Source of the DNA: an uncultured Lachnospiraceae bacterium
GTDB taxonomy: Bacteria; Bacillota; Clostridia; Lachnospirales; Lachnospiraceae
Length of the DNA stretch: 64,000 bases
Assembly (NCBI GenBank): GCA_947574135.1
Contig: CANPIM010000007.1
Coordinates: 1 to 64,000 of the forward strand
Direction: 5' to 3'
In this document: in pieces, positions 1 to 10,197 of the stretch
How the letters are laid out: the number at the start of each line of letters is the position of its first letter
Position numbering within the stretch: the first letter of the stretch is position 1
The notes under the pieces: model-generated
What the model was told of the DNA's origin: nothing
Seen by the model: the letters and a program-made list of their open reading frames with translations, nothing else
Databases searched by the model: none
Position numbers and translations under genes: made by a program

Positions 1-276
1 CAGATTTTTTGCCTGCCGGATAAGGAGACCAATCTCCTGGGCGTGAAGGCGAATCTCCACCAGAGGGACATTGGTGTACTCCCTAATAAGTCTGGCCTGG
101 TAGCCCCGGGCAATGAGAATATGGGCGCCGGCCGCCACCGCTTCCCGGGCCTGCTGCACCGCCTCCACCGACCCTATGGCCTTCATATAGGCCGCCTCTA
201 TCTCCATTTCCTCCATAAGCACCCGGGCTGTCTCCAGCATGCTCCCTGTGGGAACCAAAAGACCTATGCGAACCAT
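1..276 (-). CDS. N-terminal fragment of a PrpR_N-type regulator (sigma-54 activator / propionate regulator N-terminal domain-like), truncated by window edge
   Basis: Reverse-strand translation MVRIGLLVPTGSMLETARVLMEEMEIEAAYMKAIGSVEAVQQAREAVAAGAHILIARGYQARLIREYTNVPLVEIRLHAQEIG; runs off the left edge. Confidence 0.6.
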   Translation of the reverse strand, partial: MVRIGLLVPTGSMLETARVLMEEMEIEAAYMKAIGSVEAVQQAREAVAAGAHILIARGYQARLIREYTNVPLVEIRLHAQEIGLLIRQAKNL

Positions 277-364
277 TTTTCCCCTCCATTTAGAAAAAGG
301 CTGCCCGAAAAGCCGGCTTCTATCAAGAACCAGCCCTCCGGACAGCCACCCATAGCCATCCTGT

Positions 365-3004
365 TTATTTTACCTGATCCGCCACAATCGACGGCACCTT
401 AGCCATGGCATCATCCATGCCTTCCGGATTCTTGCCTCCGGCCTGGGCCATGCCTGGCCGTCCGCCGCCGCCGCCGCCCACCAGACCGGCAATGGCCTTA
501 ATGAGATTTCCCGCATGAGCACCCTTCTTCTGGGCGCCCTCCGTGGCCGTAGCCATCAGGTTCACCTTGCCATCCACGGCAGAGGCTAATACCACCATGC
601 CCTCTCCAAGCTTCTCCTTCAGCTGATCTCCCAGCTCCCGAAGGCCGTTCATATCCACGCCCTCCAGCTTGGAGGCCAGCACCTTGATGCCGCCAATCTC
701 CTGTACCCGGTCCATCACATCTCCCAGGGCATCCTTGGCCATACGGCTCTTCAGGGCCTCATTCTCGCTGTGAAGCTCCTTGATCTCCGCCAGAAGATGG
801 CCGATCTTTTCGCTTAAGCCTGCAGGCGTGGTCTTGGCCGCCCGGGCTGCCTCCTGAAGCTTCTGCTCCATATCCCGGTAGTAGGTAAACACCCCGTCCC
901 CGGTAAGCGCCTCAATACGGCGCACCCCTGCAGCGATACCGGCCTCAGACACGATTTTGAAGGCCGTGATCACCCCTGTATTCTCCACATGAGTTCCGCC
1001 GCAGAGCTCCCTGGAAAAATCTCCCATGGAAACCACGCGCACCTTCTCCTCGTATTTCTCGTCAAAGAGGGCCATGGCTCCCGTCTTTTTGGCGTCCTCT
1101 AAGCTCATCACATCCGTAACCACCGGCAGGGAGGCTCCAATCTCCTCATTGACGATGGCCTCCACCCGGGCTATTTCCTCCCCTGTCATGGCCTCAAAAT
1201 GAGAAAAGTCAAAGCGCAGCCGGTCCGGGGTCACCAGAGAGCCCTTCTGCTCCACATGGCCGCCCAAAACCGTCTTTAATGCCTTCTGCAATAAATGGGT
1301 GGCGCTGTGGTTCTTACAGGTATCCTTCCGGCCCTTCTTATCAACCTCCAGGGTCACCGTATCCCCTTCCTCCAGCATTCCGCTCAGCATCCGGCCCACG
1401 TGGCCTACTTTGCCTCCCAAAAGCTTTATGGTATCATAAACCTCAAAAACACCGTTGGCCGTATAAATCCTTCCCGTGTCTCCCTGCTGTCCGCCCATGG
1501 TGGCATAAAAGGGTGTCCGCTCCACAAAGACAGTCCCGTTCTCCCCCTCGGTGAGCGCCTGGGAAAGCTCCGTCTCCGTGGCAAGAACCGTGATTTTGGA
1601 CTGGCAGCTTAAGGAATCATACCCCACGAACTCCGAGGTCACCGACGCGTCGATCTCATCGTAGACCGTGGCGTCCGCACCCATGTAGTTGGTCACCTCC
1701 CGGGCCGCCCGGGCCTTGGTGCGCTGCTCCTCCATGGCGACCTTAAAGCCGGCCTCGTCCACTCCAAGTCCCTTCTCCTCCAGGATCTCCCTGGTGAGAT
1801 CCACCGGAAATCCGTAGGTATCGTAGAGCTTAAAGGTATTCTCCCCGGAGAGCACCTTCTCCCCCCTTTCCTCCATCCGGGCCTCCATCTCGGCCAGAAT
1901 GCTTAAGCCCTGGTCAATGGTCTTGTTAAACTTGTCCTCCTCCTGGCTCAGCACCTTAAAGATAAAGTCCCGCTTCTCCTCCAGCTCCGGATATCCGTCC
2001 CGGGAGCCCTCAATCACGGTCTCGCTAAGGCGTGCCAGGAACTTGCCCTCAATGCCCAGAAGGCGTCCGTGGCGGGCCGCCCGGCGAATCAGCCGGCGAA
2101 GCACATAGCCCCGGCCCTCATTGGTGGGCATAATGCCGTCGGAGATCATAAAGGTGGCGGAACGGATATGATCCGTAATCAGACGAATGGACACATCCTT
2201 CTCCTCATCCTTCTTGTATTCCACATGGGCAAACTCACACACCTTGTCCCGCAGAGCCCGGACCGTATCCACATCGAATATGGAATCCACGTCCTGGACC
2301 ACGGAGGCCAGACGCTCCAGCCCCATGCCCGTGTCTATATTCTTCTGCTCCAGCTCCGTATAATGATTGTTTCCGTCATTGTCAAACTGGGTAAACACGT
2401 CATTCCAGATTTCCATATACCTGTCGCAGTCACAGCCCACGGTGCAGCCCGGCTTTCCGCAACCGTACTTTTCTCCCCGGTCATAGTAAACTTCCGAGCA
2501 GGGACCGCAGGGGCCGGCTCCGTGCTCCCAGAAATTATCCTCCTTGCCAAAACGGAAGATCCGCTCCGCCGGAATGCCAATCTCCTTGTTCCAGATGTCA
2601 AAGGCCTCGTCATCCTCCAGATACACGGAAGGATACAGCCGGTTGGGATCCAGGCCCACCACCTCTGTCAAAAATTCCCAGGTCCAGGAAATAGCCTCTC
2701 TCTTAAAATAATCTCCAAAGGAAAAATTTCCCAGCATCTCAAAAAAGGTGCCGTGGCGGGCCGTCTTTCCCACATTTTCAATATCTCCCGTCCGAATACA
2801 CTTCTGGCAGGTGGTCACCCGCCTCCTGGGTGGAATCTCCGCCCCGGTAAAATAAGGCTTTAAGGGGGCCATACCGGAATTGATCAGCAGAAGGCTCTTG
2901 TCATTGCGGGGTACTAAGGAAAAGCTTTTCATGGCCAGATGATCCTTGCTCTCAAAAAACGTAAGAAACATCCGCCGAAGCTCATTCACACCATATTGTT
3001 TCAT
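365..3004 (-). CDS. alaS: alanyl-tRNA synthetase
   Basis: 879 aa; N-terminal class II AlaRS motifs, HSATHLLQ editing motif, CGGTHV motif, poly-Gly C-terminal tail. Confidence 0.98.
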   Translation of the reverse strand: MKQYGVNELRRMFLTFFESKDHLAMKSFSLVPRNDKSLLLINSGMAPLKPYFTGAEIPPRRRVTTCQKCIRTGDIENVGKTARHGTFFEMLGNFSFGDYFKREAISWTWEFLTEVVGLDPNRLYPSVYLEDDEAFDIWNKEIGIPAERIFRFGKEDNFWEHGAGPCGPCSEVYYDRGEKYGCGKPGCTVGCDCDRYMEIWNDVFTQFDNDGNNHYTELEQKNIDTGMGLERLASVVQDVDSIFDVDTVRALRDKVCEFAHVEYKKDEEKDVSIRLITDHIRSATFMISDGIMPTNEGRGYVLRRLIRRAARHGRLLGIEGKFLARLSETVIEGSRDGYPELEEKRDFIFKVLSQEEDKFNKTIDQGLSILAEMEARMEERGEKVLSGENTFKLYDTYGFPVDLTREILEEKGLGVDEAGFKVAMEEQRTKARAAREVTNYMGADATVYDEIDASVTSEFVGYDSLSCQSKITVLATETELSQALTEGENGTVFVERTPFYATMGGQQGDTGRIYTANGVFEVYDTIKLLGGKVGHVGRMLSGMLEEGDTVTLEVDKKGRKDTCKNHSATHLLQKALKTVLGGHVEQKGSLVTPDRLRFDFSHFEAMTGEEIARVEAIVNEEIGASLPVVTDVMSLEDAKKTGAMALFDEKYEEKVRVVSMGDFSRELCGGTHVENTGVITAFKIVSEAGIAAGVRRIEALTGDGVFTYYRDMEQKLQEAARAAKTTPAGLSEKIGHLLAEIKELHSENEALKSRMAKDALGDVMDRVQEIGGIKVLASKLEGVDMNGLRELGDQLKEKLGEGMVVLASAVDGKVNLMATATEGAQKKGAHAGNLIKAIAGLVGGGGGGRPGMAQAGGKNPEGMDDAMAKVPSIVADQVK

Positions 3005-3079
3005 TTGTCTCCTCCTGGGCCCGTCTATTTTCTGTCAAACAGCGTCCTTTCCGCTCCACTGGGCCCCATAATCCTACTT

Positions 3080-3108
3080 ATTATAGAGTGAATTCTTTTT
3101 TTTGTCAA
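3080..3108 (-). promoter_or_regulatory. consensus sigma-70/A promoter upstream of alaS
   Basis: Reverse strand TTGACA-N17-TATAAT (TGTCAA at 3103-3108, ATTATA at 3080-3085). Confidence 0.85.
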
Positions 3109-3117
3109 ATAAAAGTC

Positions 3118-3522
3118 CTAGAGAGTTTCCACGCAGGTTTCCCCATAATCCTTCAGCAAACTGTCATGTGTCAACAGAATCATATTCTCGGTTTTTGCTT
3201 GTGCAATTAACATCCTGTCGAAAGGATCCTGATGAGGCGGAGTATTTTCTTCACGACGAAGAGTGCTAATTGCCAAGGCATGTTCCTTTGTAACAGGCAA
3301 TGAACACATTTTCGCTTCATCACTGCTTTTTACCAACAGCTGACCGGATATTGGCATTTTATTAGGCGACTTATCATGTTTCATATTGATCTCCCAAACG
3401 GAAACCGCACTGTAATAAATTTCATTGTCCGGATTATTGATAATCTCATAGGCCTTCCTGGAAAGCTTTTCATCCGAAAATAAGGCCCAGATTAAAATAT
3501 GGGAATCTAATAAATATTTCAT
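3118..3522 (-). CDS. PIN-domain (VapC-like) putative toxin
   Basis: 134 aa; MKYLLDSHILIWAL, SVWEI, DPFDRMLIAQA, LLTHD PIN motifs; overlaps the upstream small ORF by 4 bp. Confidence 0.85.
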   Translation of the reverse strand: MKYLLDSHILIWALFSDEKLSRKAYEIINNPDNEIYYSAVSVWEINMKHDKSPNKMPISGQLLVKSSDEAKMCSLPVTKEHALAISTLRREENTPPHQDPFDRMLIAQAKTENMILLTHDSLLKDYGETCVETL

Positions 3523-3764
3523 TGGATACCCCCTAAAAACAATTCAGCGATTTCTTTATCCAGCTCTTCAAAAGCTTCATCAAAATCTTCCGGAAGCTCA
3601 ACAGCTCCACTGGCAAGCCCAGTGCGTTTAAAAGGCTGGGCGGCAACATGGATATCCTCTTTTTCCTTATATGGAGACATGGTGCGCAAAAGCTCAATAA
3701 TAAGCTTTATATTGCTGTCAGGCTGTCCCTGCATTAAAGCATATGCTTCTTGTATTGGTGTCAT
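3519..3764 (-). CDS. putative cognate antitoxin of the PIN-domain toxin
   Basis: 81 aa acidic small ORF directly upstream of and overlapping the PIN gene. Confidence 0.65.
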   Translation of the reverse strand: MTPIQEAYALMQGQPDSNIKLIIELLRTMSPYKEKEDIHVAAQPFKRTGLASGAVELPEDFDEAFEELDKEIAELFLGGIQ

Positions 3765-3857
3765 CTTTCTGCCTCCTCTTATCTATTTCTATCTTTAGGC
3801 TACCATATTTTACAGAAAATATCAATTCTGCCGCCCATCGGAACATTTGTTCTGTTT

Positions 3858-6800
3858 TTACCTCCTGTCCTTACACTCCGGATAAGAAAGCCTTTCCTGG
3901 CTGGAAGCCGTGGCCCGGGTAAGCTGCAGCACAATCTCGCTGAAATACCGGGGGCTCACCTCTCCCAATGAGTAGGTGTCCTTTTTCTTCACCTTGTCAT
4001 ACACATAGCTTCCCCGCTCCACGGTACCGGCCCGGTAGAATTTGGCCCCGTACACCGTGACCTCCTCGTTCTCGTCCCCCACATAGCAGCCAGAAAACTC
4101 TAATTCCACGCCCAGAGGACCGTCCTCCCGGTAAAAGGTGCTGTAAACCCCTGCGTCCTGCACGCTTCCCCGGTACCAGCCCTGGCTCTGAAGCTTTCCG
4201 GAAAGGGACAGGCCGTTTAAGAGCATGCCTCCAAAGCGAGTCAGCTCTTCCCTGGACCGCTCCTCCTCCTCCACCGCATATACCGGCCGCTCCAGCTGCT
4301 CCACAGGCTGGATCACCTCGTAATCCTCCAGCTGCTCCTTCCAGGCACCCAGGATTTCCGGCGAAAGCTCAATGGGATGAACCAGGCCAATGCGGATCTC
4401 CTCTTCCGCGGGAAGCGTATACTCCTCCTCATCCACGGTGTTAAAGCTGCCGTCCTCCATATACCGGAAAGTCTCCTTGAGAGCTCCCTCTCCATAGGCG
4501 CCCCAGATAAGCCCAATGGCAAACTGATGCATAATGGGATTCTTCACAAAGAGCTCCTGCCATTTTTCCACACTCCAGAGCCGCTCTGCGCTGATGGCCT
4601 GGGAAAGGCGAAGCTTCTGGTTGGTCACCACGGTTTTCAGCTGCTTCTTCATCTGCTTAAAGGCCTCGTTGGCCGCCTTTGCTTTTTCCTCCTCATCCCG
4701 CTTGCCGGGAGCCGGCAGGTTCTTAAGCTTCTTACCGCTCTCGTCAAAGACCTCCAGGGAGAGCTCCGGGCTTAAGACCACCCGGAAGCTTCTGCTTCCG
4801 TAATCATAGATCTGCTCCATCCCCTCATCAAAGCCCAGGTTGGGCACAATCCGATCCTCCAGCTCCTCCCGGCTGATGCCCAGCTGTTTGGCCGCATAGG
4901 AGAGGGCCTCCCCGGCCGCATTTTTTACCTGGCGGAACTTAAACTTCCGGGATATCTGATCCACCAAAAGAAGAGCCTGGGAGGATCCGTTTAGGGCCAG
5001 AGCCTTCACCGCCTCCGCCGCCATGGCGCCTCTGGAATTCTGGGGCCACTCCTGAATCTGATGGTAGATCCCCGGAACCAGCTCCTCTCCTCCGTGGATG
5101 CTGGCTGCATAGAGCACCCATTTCTTCTTGGCCTCCGCTCCGGTCTCCAGCCATTTATCAAACACCAGCCGCACACAGGCCGCCAGCTCCTTTGCATCCA
5201 GCTCCCCGGCCAGACGGGCCGCCTCCGGGCTCACACCCGGAATCCCCATATCTGCATAGGCCACCAGAATGGCCCCAAAAAGCTCCTCCCCGGCCAGGGT
5301 GCCGTCCTTTTTATGAAGGGGGGCAAAGGGAAGCTCCAAAGCCCAGGCTACCTTCCGCTTTTTGCCACCCTTTAAGATTTCCGCCGCCTCATCCTCCGGT
5401 CCCCGGGCCTTAGCCGGCGCTTCTTCTATCTCTGACTTTCTGCCCAGCAAAGCTAAAAGCTCCTCCCGAAGCTTCTTGCTCTTCTCCGCCTCCAAGGCGG
5501 CCTCCAGCTCCTCCCGGTACTGATCCACACCCCAATCCTTCAGCACCATAAGAGCCATCTCCCGCTCCTTGGATTTTTTCGACCAAAGCATGGCCTTGAT
5601 CTCCGGCTCCCACTCCCGATGCCCCTTGTAAACCGCCTCCAAAAGCTCCCGCACCTGCTTGGAGCTCTCCGAGGCACAAAGGAGCAGCCGTTCCTTATAG
5701 GTTTCCCAAAACACATCCAGCACCCGGATGCTTAAAAACCGGCATGCCACGGAGCCATTTACTGCCTTTTCCTCCAAGACTTCCTTCCAGGACTCCTTTC
5801 TCCTGGCAACAGCCTGGACACATTCATTCATAAAACGGGTCTTTGCGGACTCCGAATAATAGGCGTCATAAATCCCGGCCAGGGCCTCCATCTGATAGGA
5901 AATCCCCATGCGCTCCTCATCAAAGATATCCAGAATGGCCCCGATCTCCTGCCGATCCATGCCCTCCCGGTGGCTCTTCCTCCTGTCGGTCACAGAATAA
6001 TTCCAGAAATAATAGGCCCTCTGTCCTAAGCCCTCCACCACCAGAGCTCTTCGGTAGACGGTTTTATCTCCCTGGTCCCTTAGCTTATGAATCATTCCGG
6101 CCCGCACATGGCTTTTGTAATCCCAGCCCTCCCGAAGCTTCTCCACACAGGGGTACAGTGTCTCAATCTTTGTCTCCTCCAGAAGATACTGCAAAACCTC
6201 CTTGGCCGCCCCTGTCTGGGCGCTGCTGATTTCCCTGGCTGCCTTTATGCGAAAATCCTTGCTGTAGGAGGCCTCCATCTTTCGGAAAAGCTCCTGATTT
6301 CCCGCAGACACATTGCTTAAAAGATAGGTATACTCCTGCACGGACAGCCGGGCCGCCACCTGCTCTATGATCATGGGATACTTGGCCGCCATACGCCGCA
6401 GAGGCCCGCTGCACTTATGTCCCACGCACCAGAGGGCATACTCTGCCACCGGCACGGGAAGTCCCTCCTCCAGCTCCTTCATATGATCCGCAAACCAGGA
6501 GCTCTCCCCGATATTCTGACAGACCTCCATGGTTTTGCCAAAATCCAGGGCCATACACAGGCGCACAAGGGCCCCGAAGCGCTCCGAATGGCGGATGGCG
6601 AGGAAGGCCGTGCGGGCCAAAAGCTTTAGGGTCTGCTCCGGACACTGCTTTCCCTGGAGAATGGGCAAAATCCCCTCCATAGGCGTGTCTTTGCGGGAGG
6701 TACGCAAAAATTCCTTCAGCGCCTCCAGGTCCCCCGGAGAAAGGGGCGCGGCCACAAAGAGCTCCGCCAGGCTCTCCTCCTGGTAATTCTCCAAAAATGC

Positions 6801-7427
6801 CCCTACCTCTCTCACCTTGGGATCTCCCTTATCCTCCTCCCTGGAAAACAGGCTCTTAAGAAAGCCTCCCTGGGACTTTACCGGCTTTACACAGTAGAGA
6901 TATACGGCGGAAAGGAGGGCCCTGGCCCTGCCGTCCTTTCCCTTACACAGTTCCATGGCATCCAGAAGAAGCTTGGGATTCTTCCTTCCCGGCCGGTAGA
7001 AGGTCTCCGCCATCCGCTCAGCCCGCAGCATATACTCATAGCTCATAGCCCCTTCCGCCAGAATGGCCATGGCCTGCTCCTTGGTCAGATACTCTCTAAG
7101 CTCCCCCAGATTGCAGCCGTAGGTCAAAAGCACATAGTCGGCTGTGGAGCCCCCCACAGCCACGGTAAACTGCACAAAGCGCCTGTACTCCTCCATGCGC
7201 TTCCGCTTCATACAATGCTCCAGATAGCTTCTGCACTTTCCCGTCCGTTCCTTATCCAAAGCAGAGAAATCCTGAAATTCCGCCCTTTGAAGCAGGCCTT
7301 CCTCCCCGACCTGCCCCGGCTCTAAATACTCCTCTGCCAGCTGCCGGTTTGCCCCGCTAAGCCCCATGGCATCCAGGGTATCCAAGAGCATCTGGTAATT
7401 GCGCTCTTCATTTAAATTCATGCCCAT
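3858..7427 (-). CDS. DUF4132-domain protein (YehI/MolR-like), 1189 aa
   Basis: Large HEAT-like protein with WYRGSVQDAGVYSTFYREDGPLGVELEFSG C-terminal region. SD spacing suggests the second ATG (about 7421) may be the true start. Confidence 0.75.
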   Translation of the reverse strand: MGMNLNEERNYQMLLDTLDAMGLSGANRQLAEEYLEPGQVGEEGLLQRAEFQDFSALDKERTGKCRSYLEHCMKRKRMEEYRRFVQFTVAVGGSTADYVLLTYGCNLGELREYLTKEQAMAILAEGAMSYEYMLRAERMAETFYRPGRKNPKLLLDAMELCKGKDGRARALLSAVYLYCVKPVKSQGGFLKSLFSREEDKGDPKVREVGAFLENYQEESLAELFVAAPLSPGDLEALKEFLRTSRKDTPMEGILPILQGKQCPEQTLKLLARTAFLAIRHSERFGALVRLCMALDFGKTMEVCQNIGESSWFADHMKELEEGLPVPVAEYALWCVGHKCSGPLRRMAAKYPMIIEQVAARLSVQEYTYLLSNVSAGNQELFRKMEASYSKDFRIKAAREISSAQTGAAKEVLQYLLEETKIETLYPCVEKLREGWDYKSHVRAGMIHKLRDQGDKTVYRRALVVEGLGQRAYYFWNYSVTDRRKSHREGMDRQEIGAILDIFDEERMGISYQMEALAGIYDAYYSESAKTRFMNECVQAVARRKESWKEVLEEKAVNGSVACRFLSIRVLDVFWETYKERLLLCASESSKQVRELLEAVYKGHREWEPEIKAMLWSKKSKEREMALMVLKDWGVDQYREELEAALEAEKSKKLREELLALLGRKSEIEEAPAKARGPEDEAAEILKGGKKRKVAWALELPFAPLHKKDGTLAGEELFGAILVAYADMGIPGVSPEAARLAGELDAKELAACVRLVFDKWLETGAEAKKKWVLYAASIHGGEELVPGIYHQIQEWPQNSRGAMAAEAVKALALNGSSQALLLVDQISRKFKFRQVKNAAGEALSYAAKQLGISREELEDRIVPNLGFDEGMEQIYDYGSRSFRVVLSPELSLEVFDESGKKLKNLPAPGKRDEEEKAKAANEAFKQMKKQLKTVVTNQKLRLSQAISAERLWSVEKWQELFVKNPIMHQFAIGLIWGAYGEGALKETFRYMEDGSFNTVDEEEYTLPAEEEIRIGLVHPIELSPEILGAWKEQLEDYEVIQPVEQLERPVYAVEEEERSREELTRFGGMLLNGLSLSGKLQSQGWYRGSVQDAGVYSTFYREDGPLGVELEFSGCYVGDENEEVTVYGAKFYRAGTVERGSYVYDKVKKKDTYSLGEVSPRYFSEIVLQLTRATASSQERLSYPECKDRR

Positions 7428-7445
7428 ACCTCCCCAAAATCTGCC

Positions 7446-8765
7446 TTACCGTACCAGCCTCACAGCCTCCAAAGCCCCATCCGTGAGAGCCTTCTGCGCC
7501 CCCTTGGCAAAGGTGGAGCACTGGGCCTCATAGCAGAACCTGTCATAAGCCTCATCCGTACACACATAGCCCATGGTATTTCCGTTGGTCACAGAGGAGA
7601 GCATGGTAACCCCAAAGGGAGAGGCTCCCTTCACTGCCTGACTGATAGCCACGAAATTTTCACAGCCAATTCCCACAATGCAGCAGTCCCCTATGCGCAT
7701 GGCATGACATTCAATGGGTACCTGGCCCTCCAAAAGCTCCTCCACTGTGGTATTTCCAAGAGAGCGGGTAAACCCTTCCATAAAAACGGAGCCCTCCATA
7801 ATAGACTGGGCTGCCCGAATCCTGGCATAGGGCGCCTTCGCCTCCACCAGGTCCTCATAGGTTTTCCGGGAGCTCTCCAATATGGCCGCTGCCTCCTCAT
7901 GGGTAGGGAACTCCTTCACCGGCGGCGTCACAAAGACAGAAGCGCTTCTAAGCTCTGCCTCAGACACAAAGGTCATGTGCTCCAGCACATGAAGAGCCGT
8001 CTGTCCAATGGCTCCCCCCACGCGCTTGGCCTCCCCAAAGTCCTGCCCCTCCCGGAAAAACCGGGTGGACTGATCCCCGGAGGAGCCCATCTGAAAACCA
8101 AAAATCAGAAAGGGAAACTTGTCATTTATGGTTCGCCGGATATAGCCTGGATAGTCCGCCGTATAGAAGAAATTCTCCGCGTGGAGAACCGTGGGGTGCA
8201 GAGAATAATTGACCATACAGCCCCGAAGCTCCCCTTCCTTATCCCGGATGCCTAGGACACTCACACTGGGATCGCAGGGGCCGTTTTCCGGATCGTGGCG
8301 ATTTCCCCCAATGCCCTGCTCCCTTCCGCACTGTCCGACTCCCCAGCCGATCTCCGCCTCAAAGGCCGTGTCCACAGCCTCCCGGGCAGCCTCCAGCATG
8401 AGATCCCGGATGCGGTCATTGGTTTTTGGATTCACTTCGTTCCTCTCGTCAAACCGCTCCCACTCGTTCCCCGCTGTAACCGGCCCGGAATGGGTGTGGG
8501 TACAGGAGACCGCCACATTTTTCCGGGAAATCCCCGTATGCTTTTCAATGAGCATCCGCACCTCATTGGCCCGATCCTTGCTCATGCTGATAATATCCGA
8601 GGTGATAAAGATTAGCTTTGTAGTGCCATTTGTAAAGTAATAGGCCGAAGCATATAGGGGATCGTGGGCCATAAGAGCGCTCCGGTTCTCCGGATCCGGG
8701 TAGCCCCCGGTTCTGGTCCGTCCCATGGGGGTAATATCGCGAATTGCAACTCCTGCTTTTAACAT
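7446..8765 (-). CDS. neutral/alkaline non-lysosomal ceramidase N-terminal-domain-like hydrolase
   Basis: 439 aa; AGVAIRDITP...GGY, VAVSCTHTHSGP, GSSGDQ typical of this family. Confidence 0.75.
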   Translation of the reverse strand: MLKAGVAIRDITPMGRTRTGGYPDPENRSALMAHDPLYASAYYFTNGTTKLIFITSDIISMSKDRANEVRMLIEKHTGISRKNVAVSCTHTHSGPVTAGNEWERFDERNEVNPKTNDRIRDLMLEAAREAVDTAFEAEIGWGVGQCGREQGIGGNRHDPENGPCDPSVSVLGIRDKEGELRGCMVNYSLHPTVLHAENFFYTADYPGYIRRTINDKFPFLIFGFQMGSSGDQSTRFFREGQDFGEAKRVGGAIGQTALHVLEHMTFVSEAELRSASVFVTPPVKEFPTHEEAAAILESSRKTYEDLVEAKAPYARIRAAQSIMEGSVFMEGFTRSLGNTTVEELLEGQVPIECHAMRIGDCCIVGIGCENFVAISQAVKGASPFGVTMLSSVTNGNTMGYVCTDEAYDRFCYEAQCSTFAKGAQKALTDGALEAVRLVR

Positions 8766-8796
8766 TTCTCAGTCATCCTTTCTGTTTTTCTCAACA

Positions 8797-10122
8797 CTAA
8801 ATTCTCTGGGCCTCCACACCCAAAAGAGAGGCCAGCATTGCAAGCTCCCCGGAATAGTCCCCGTAGGCCACGGCAAAATGCTGTCCCGCATAGGCCTTAC
8901 AGAGCTCCTTTATATCCCCGTCAAGCCTTACGTTCAGAGCCGGCATATGGCCGCCCCTTGGCTCTGTCTCTATGCCCGTGCCCGTGCCGTAGAGGAGATG
9001 ATAGGATCCCACATCTTCCACCAGACGGGCCCAGGTAATCCGCTCCGGACGAAGCACCCCGCAGACCTGGAGGCCGTGAAAGCCCGGAAGATTCTCAAAG
9101 GGCAGGATCTTTGCCTTGTCCTTGGCCATGGTAAAGGGAAGAAAGCCGCAGGGAGAAAATTGCAGGGTGTTCTCCCAGTGGGTAAGGGAATCCCCGTACC
9201 ACACCGTCTGCCCGGACAGATAGGACAGCATAAGCATGGTAACGGTCACAGGCGTGTCTCCCTCGCAGGCTGCCACGATCCCGTCCTCCGCCAGCAAAGA
9301 CAGGGATACACAGGGCACCACCTGATATTCCTTGGAAAGCTCATACTGACACTTGACATTCACTGCTGCCCAGCTCTTTTCCTCACAGAACTCCCGAAGG
9401 GCCACATAGAGAGCCATGGTTTTGTGAAGAAGCTCCGGCGTCACCCGCTCTCCCCAGGAGGAAAGCTTTGCCAGCCGCTCCTTAGCCGCCTCCACCGGCT
9501 CCGCCGGCAGGCTCTCCGCCCTTCGGATCAGAGAATAGGTGTCCATCTGCTCGATCTCCGGGCCAATGCAATACCGCATAAGCACATGATCAAAGGTTCC
9601 CGTATAAATGCTCATGGAGGTGTAGCCAAAGAGCCCGATTTTTGCATAAAACAGGGCATCCGCCGCCCCGGCTGCCCGGGAAAAACGGGAAATTTCCTCC
9701 AAAGTCTCCGGGGCCTGAAAGCTCCTTAGAAGCGTGGGACAGGGAAGCCCCAGCCGTCTTACCACGCCGGCAAACATGCTGGCGGACACGTAGGAGCCCG
9801 TGCTTTCCTTTCTGCCCTCCACCTCCTCTAAGGGGAAGCCCCAGAACATACAGGGCCTTCCGTGAAGCTCCTTTAGGGCGGCCATCACCACATTGCATTC
9901 CACCCAGGTAGCCAGCACCACCAGGGCGGCACAGCAGTCCTGCTCTCCCAGAAGCCTACGCACCTGGGCCACTGCCTCCTTTTCCGTAACCGCGATTTTC
10001 CCCGGCTCCACCTCTATCAGAGGCTGATCCCCAAGGCTTTTCACAATCGCTCTCTGAATCGCCCATGTGTTGTCGCAAAGATAGTCCCCGTGTCCCAGCC
10101 AGATTACACCTGTTTTTCTCAT
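8797..10122 (-). CDS. L-fucose/L-arabinose isomerase-like family protein
   Basis: 441 aa; overall architecture and EKSWAAVNVKCQYE...CEGDTPVTVTMLMLSYLSGQ motif of FucI/AraA-like proteins. Confidence 0.7.
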   Translation of the reverse strand: MRKTGVIWLGHGDYLCDNTWAIQRAIVKSLGDQPLIEVEPGKIAVTEKEAVAQVRRLLGEQDCCAALVVLATWVECNVVMAALKELHGRPCMFWGFPLEEVEGRKESTGSYVSASMFAGVVRRLGLPCPTLLRSFQAPETLEEISRFSRAAGAADALFYAKIGLFGYTSMSIYTGTFDHVLMRYCIGPEIEQMDTYSLIRRAESLPAEPVEAAKERLAKLSSWGERVTPELLHKTMALYVALREFCEEKSWAAVNVKCQYELSKEYQVVPCVSLSLLAEDGIVAACEGDTPVTVTMLMLSYLSGQTVWYGDSLTHWENTLQFSPCGFLPFTMAKDKAKILPFENLPGFHGLQVCGVLRPERITWARLVEDVGSYHLLYGTGTGIETEPRGGHMPALNVRLDGDIKELCKAYAGQHFAVAYGDYSGELAMLASLLGVEAQRI

Positions 10123-10197
10123 GTTTCTTCCCTCTCTTTCTCCTTGTTACTTTCTATTTCGAAAGCATTTTGAAAGTATTTACCTTTCGTTTTTCTT

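Noticed and set aside
455-500. GCC/CCG triplet run near the alaS 3' end
   Set aside because: Encodes the poly-Gly stretch typical of the AlaRS C-terminal domain; not an independent repeat element.
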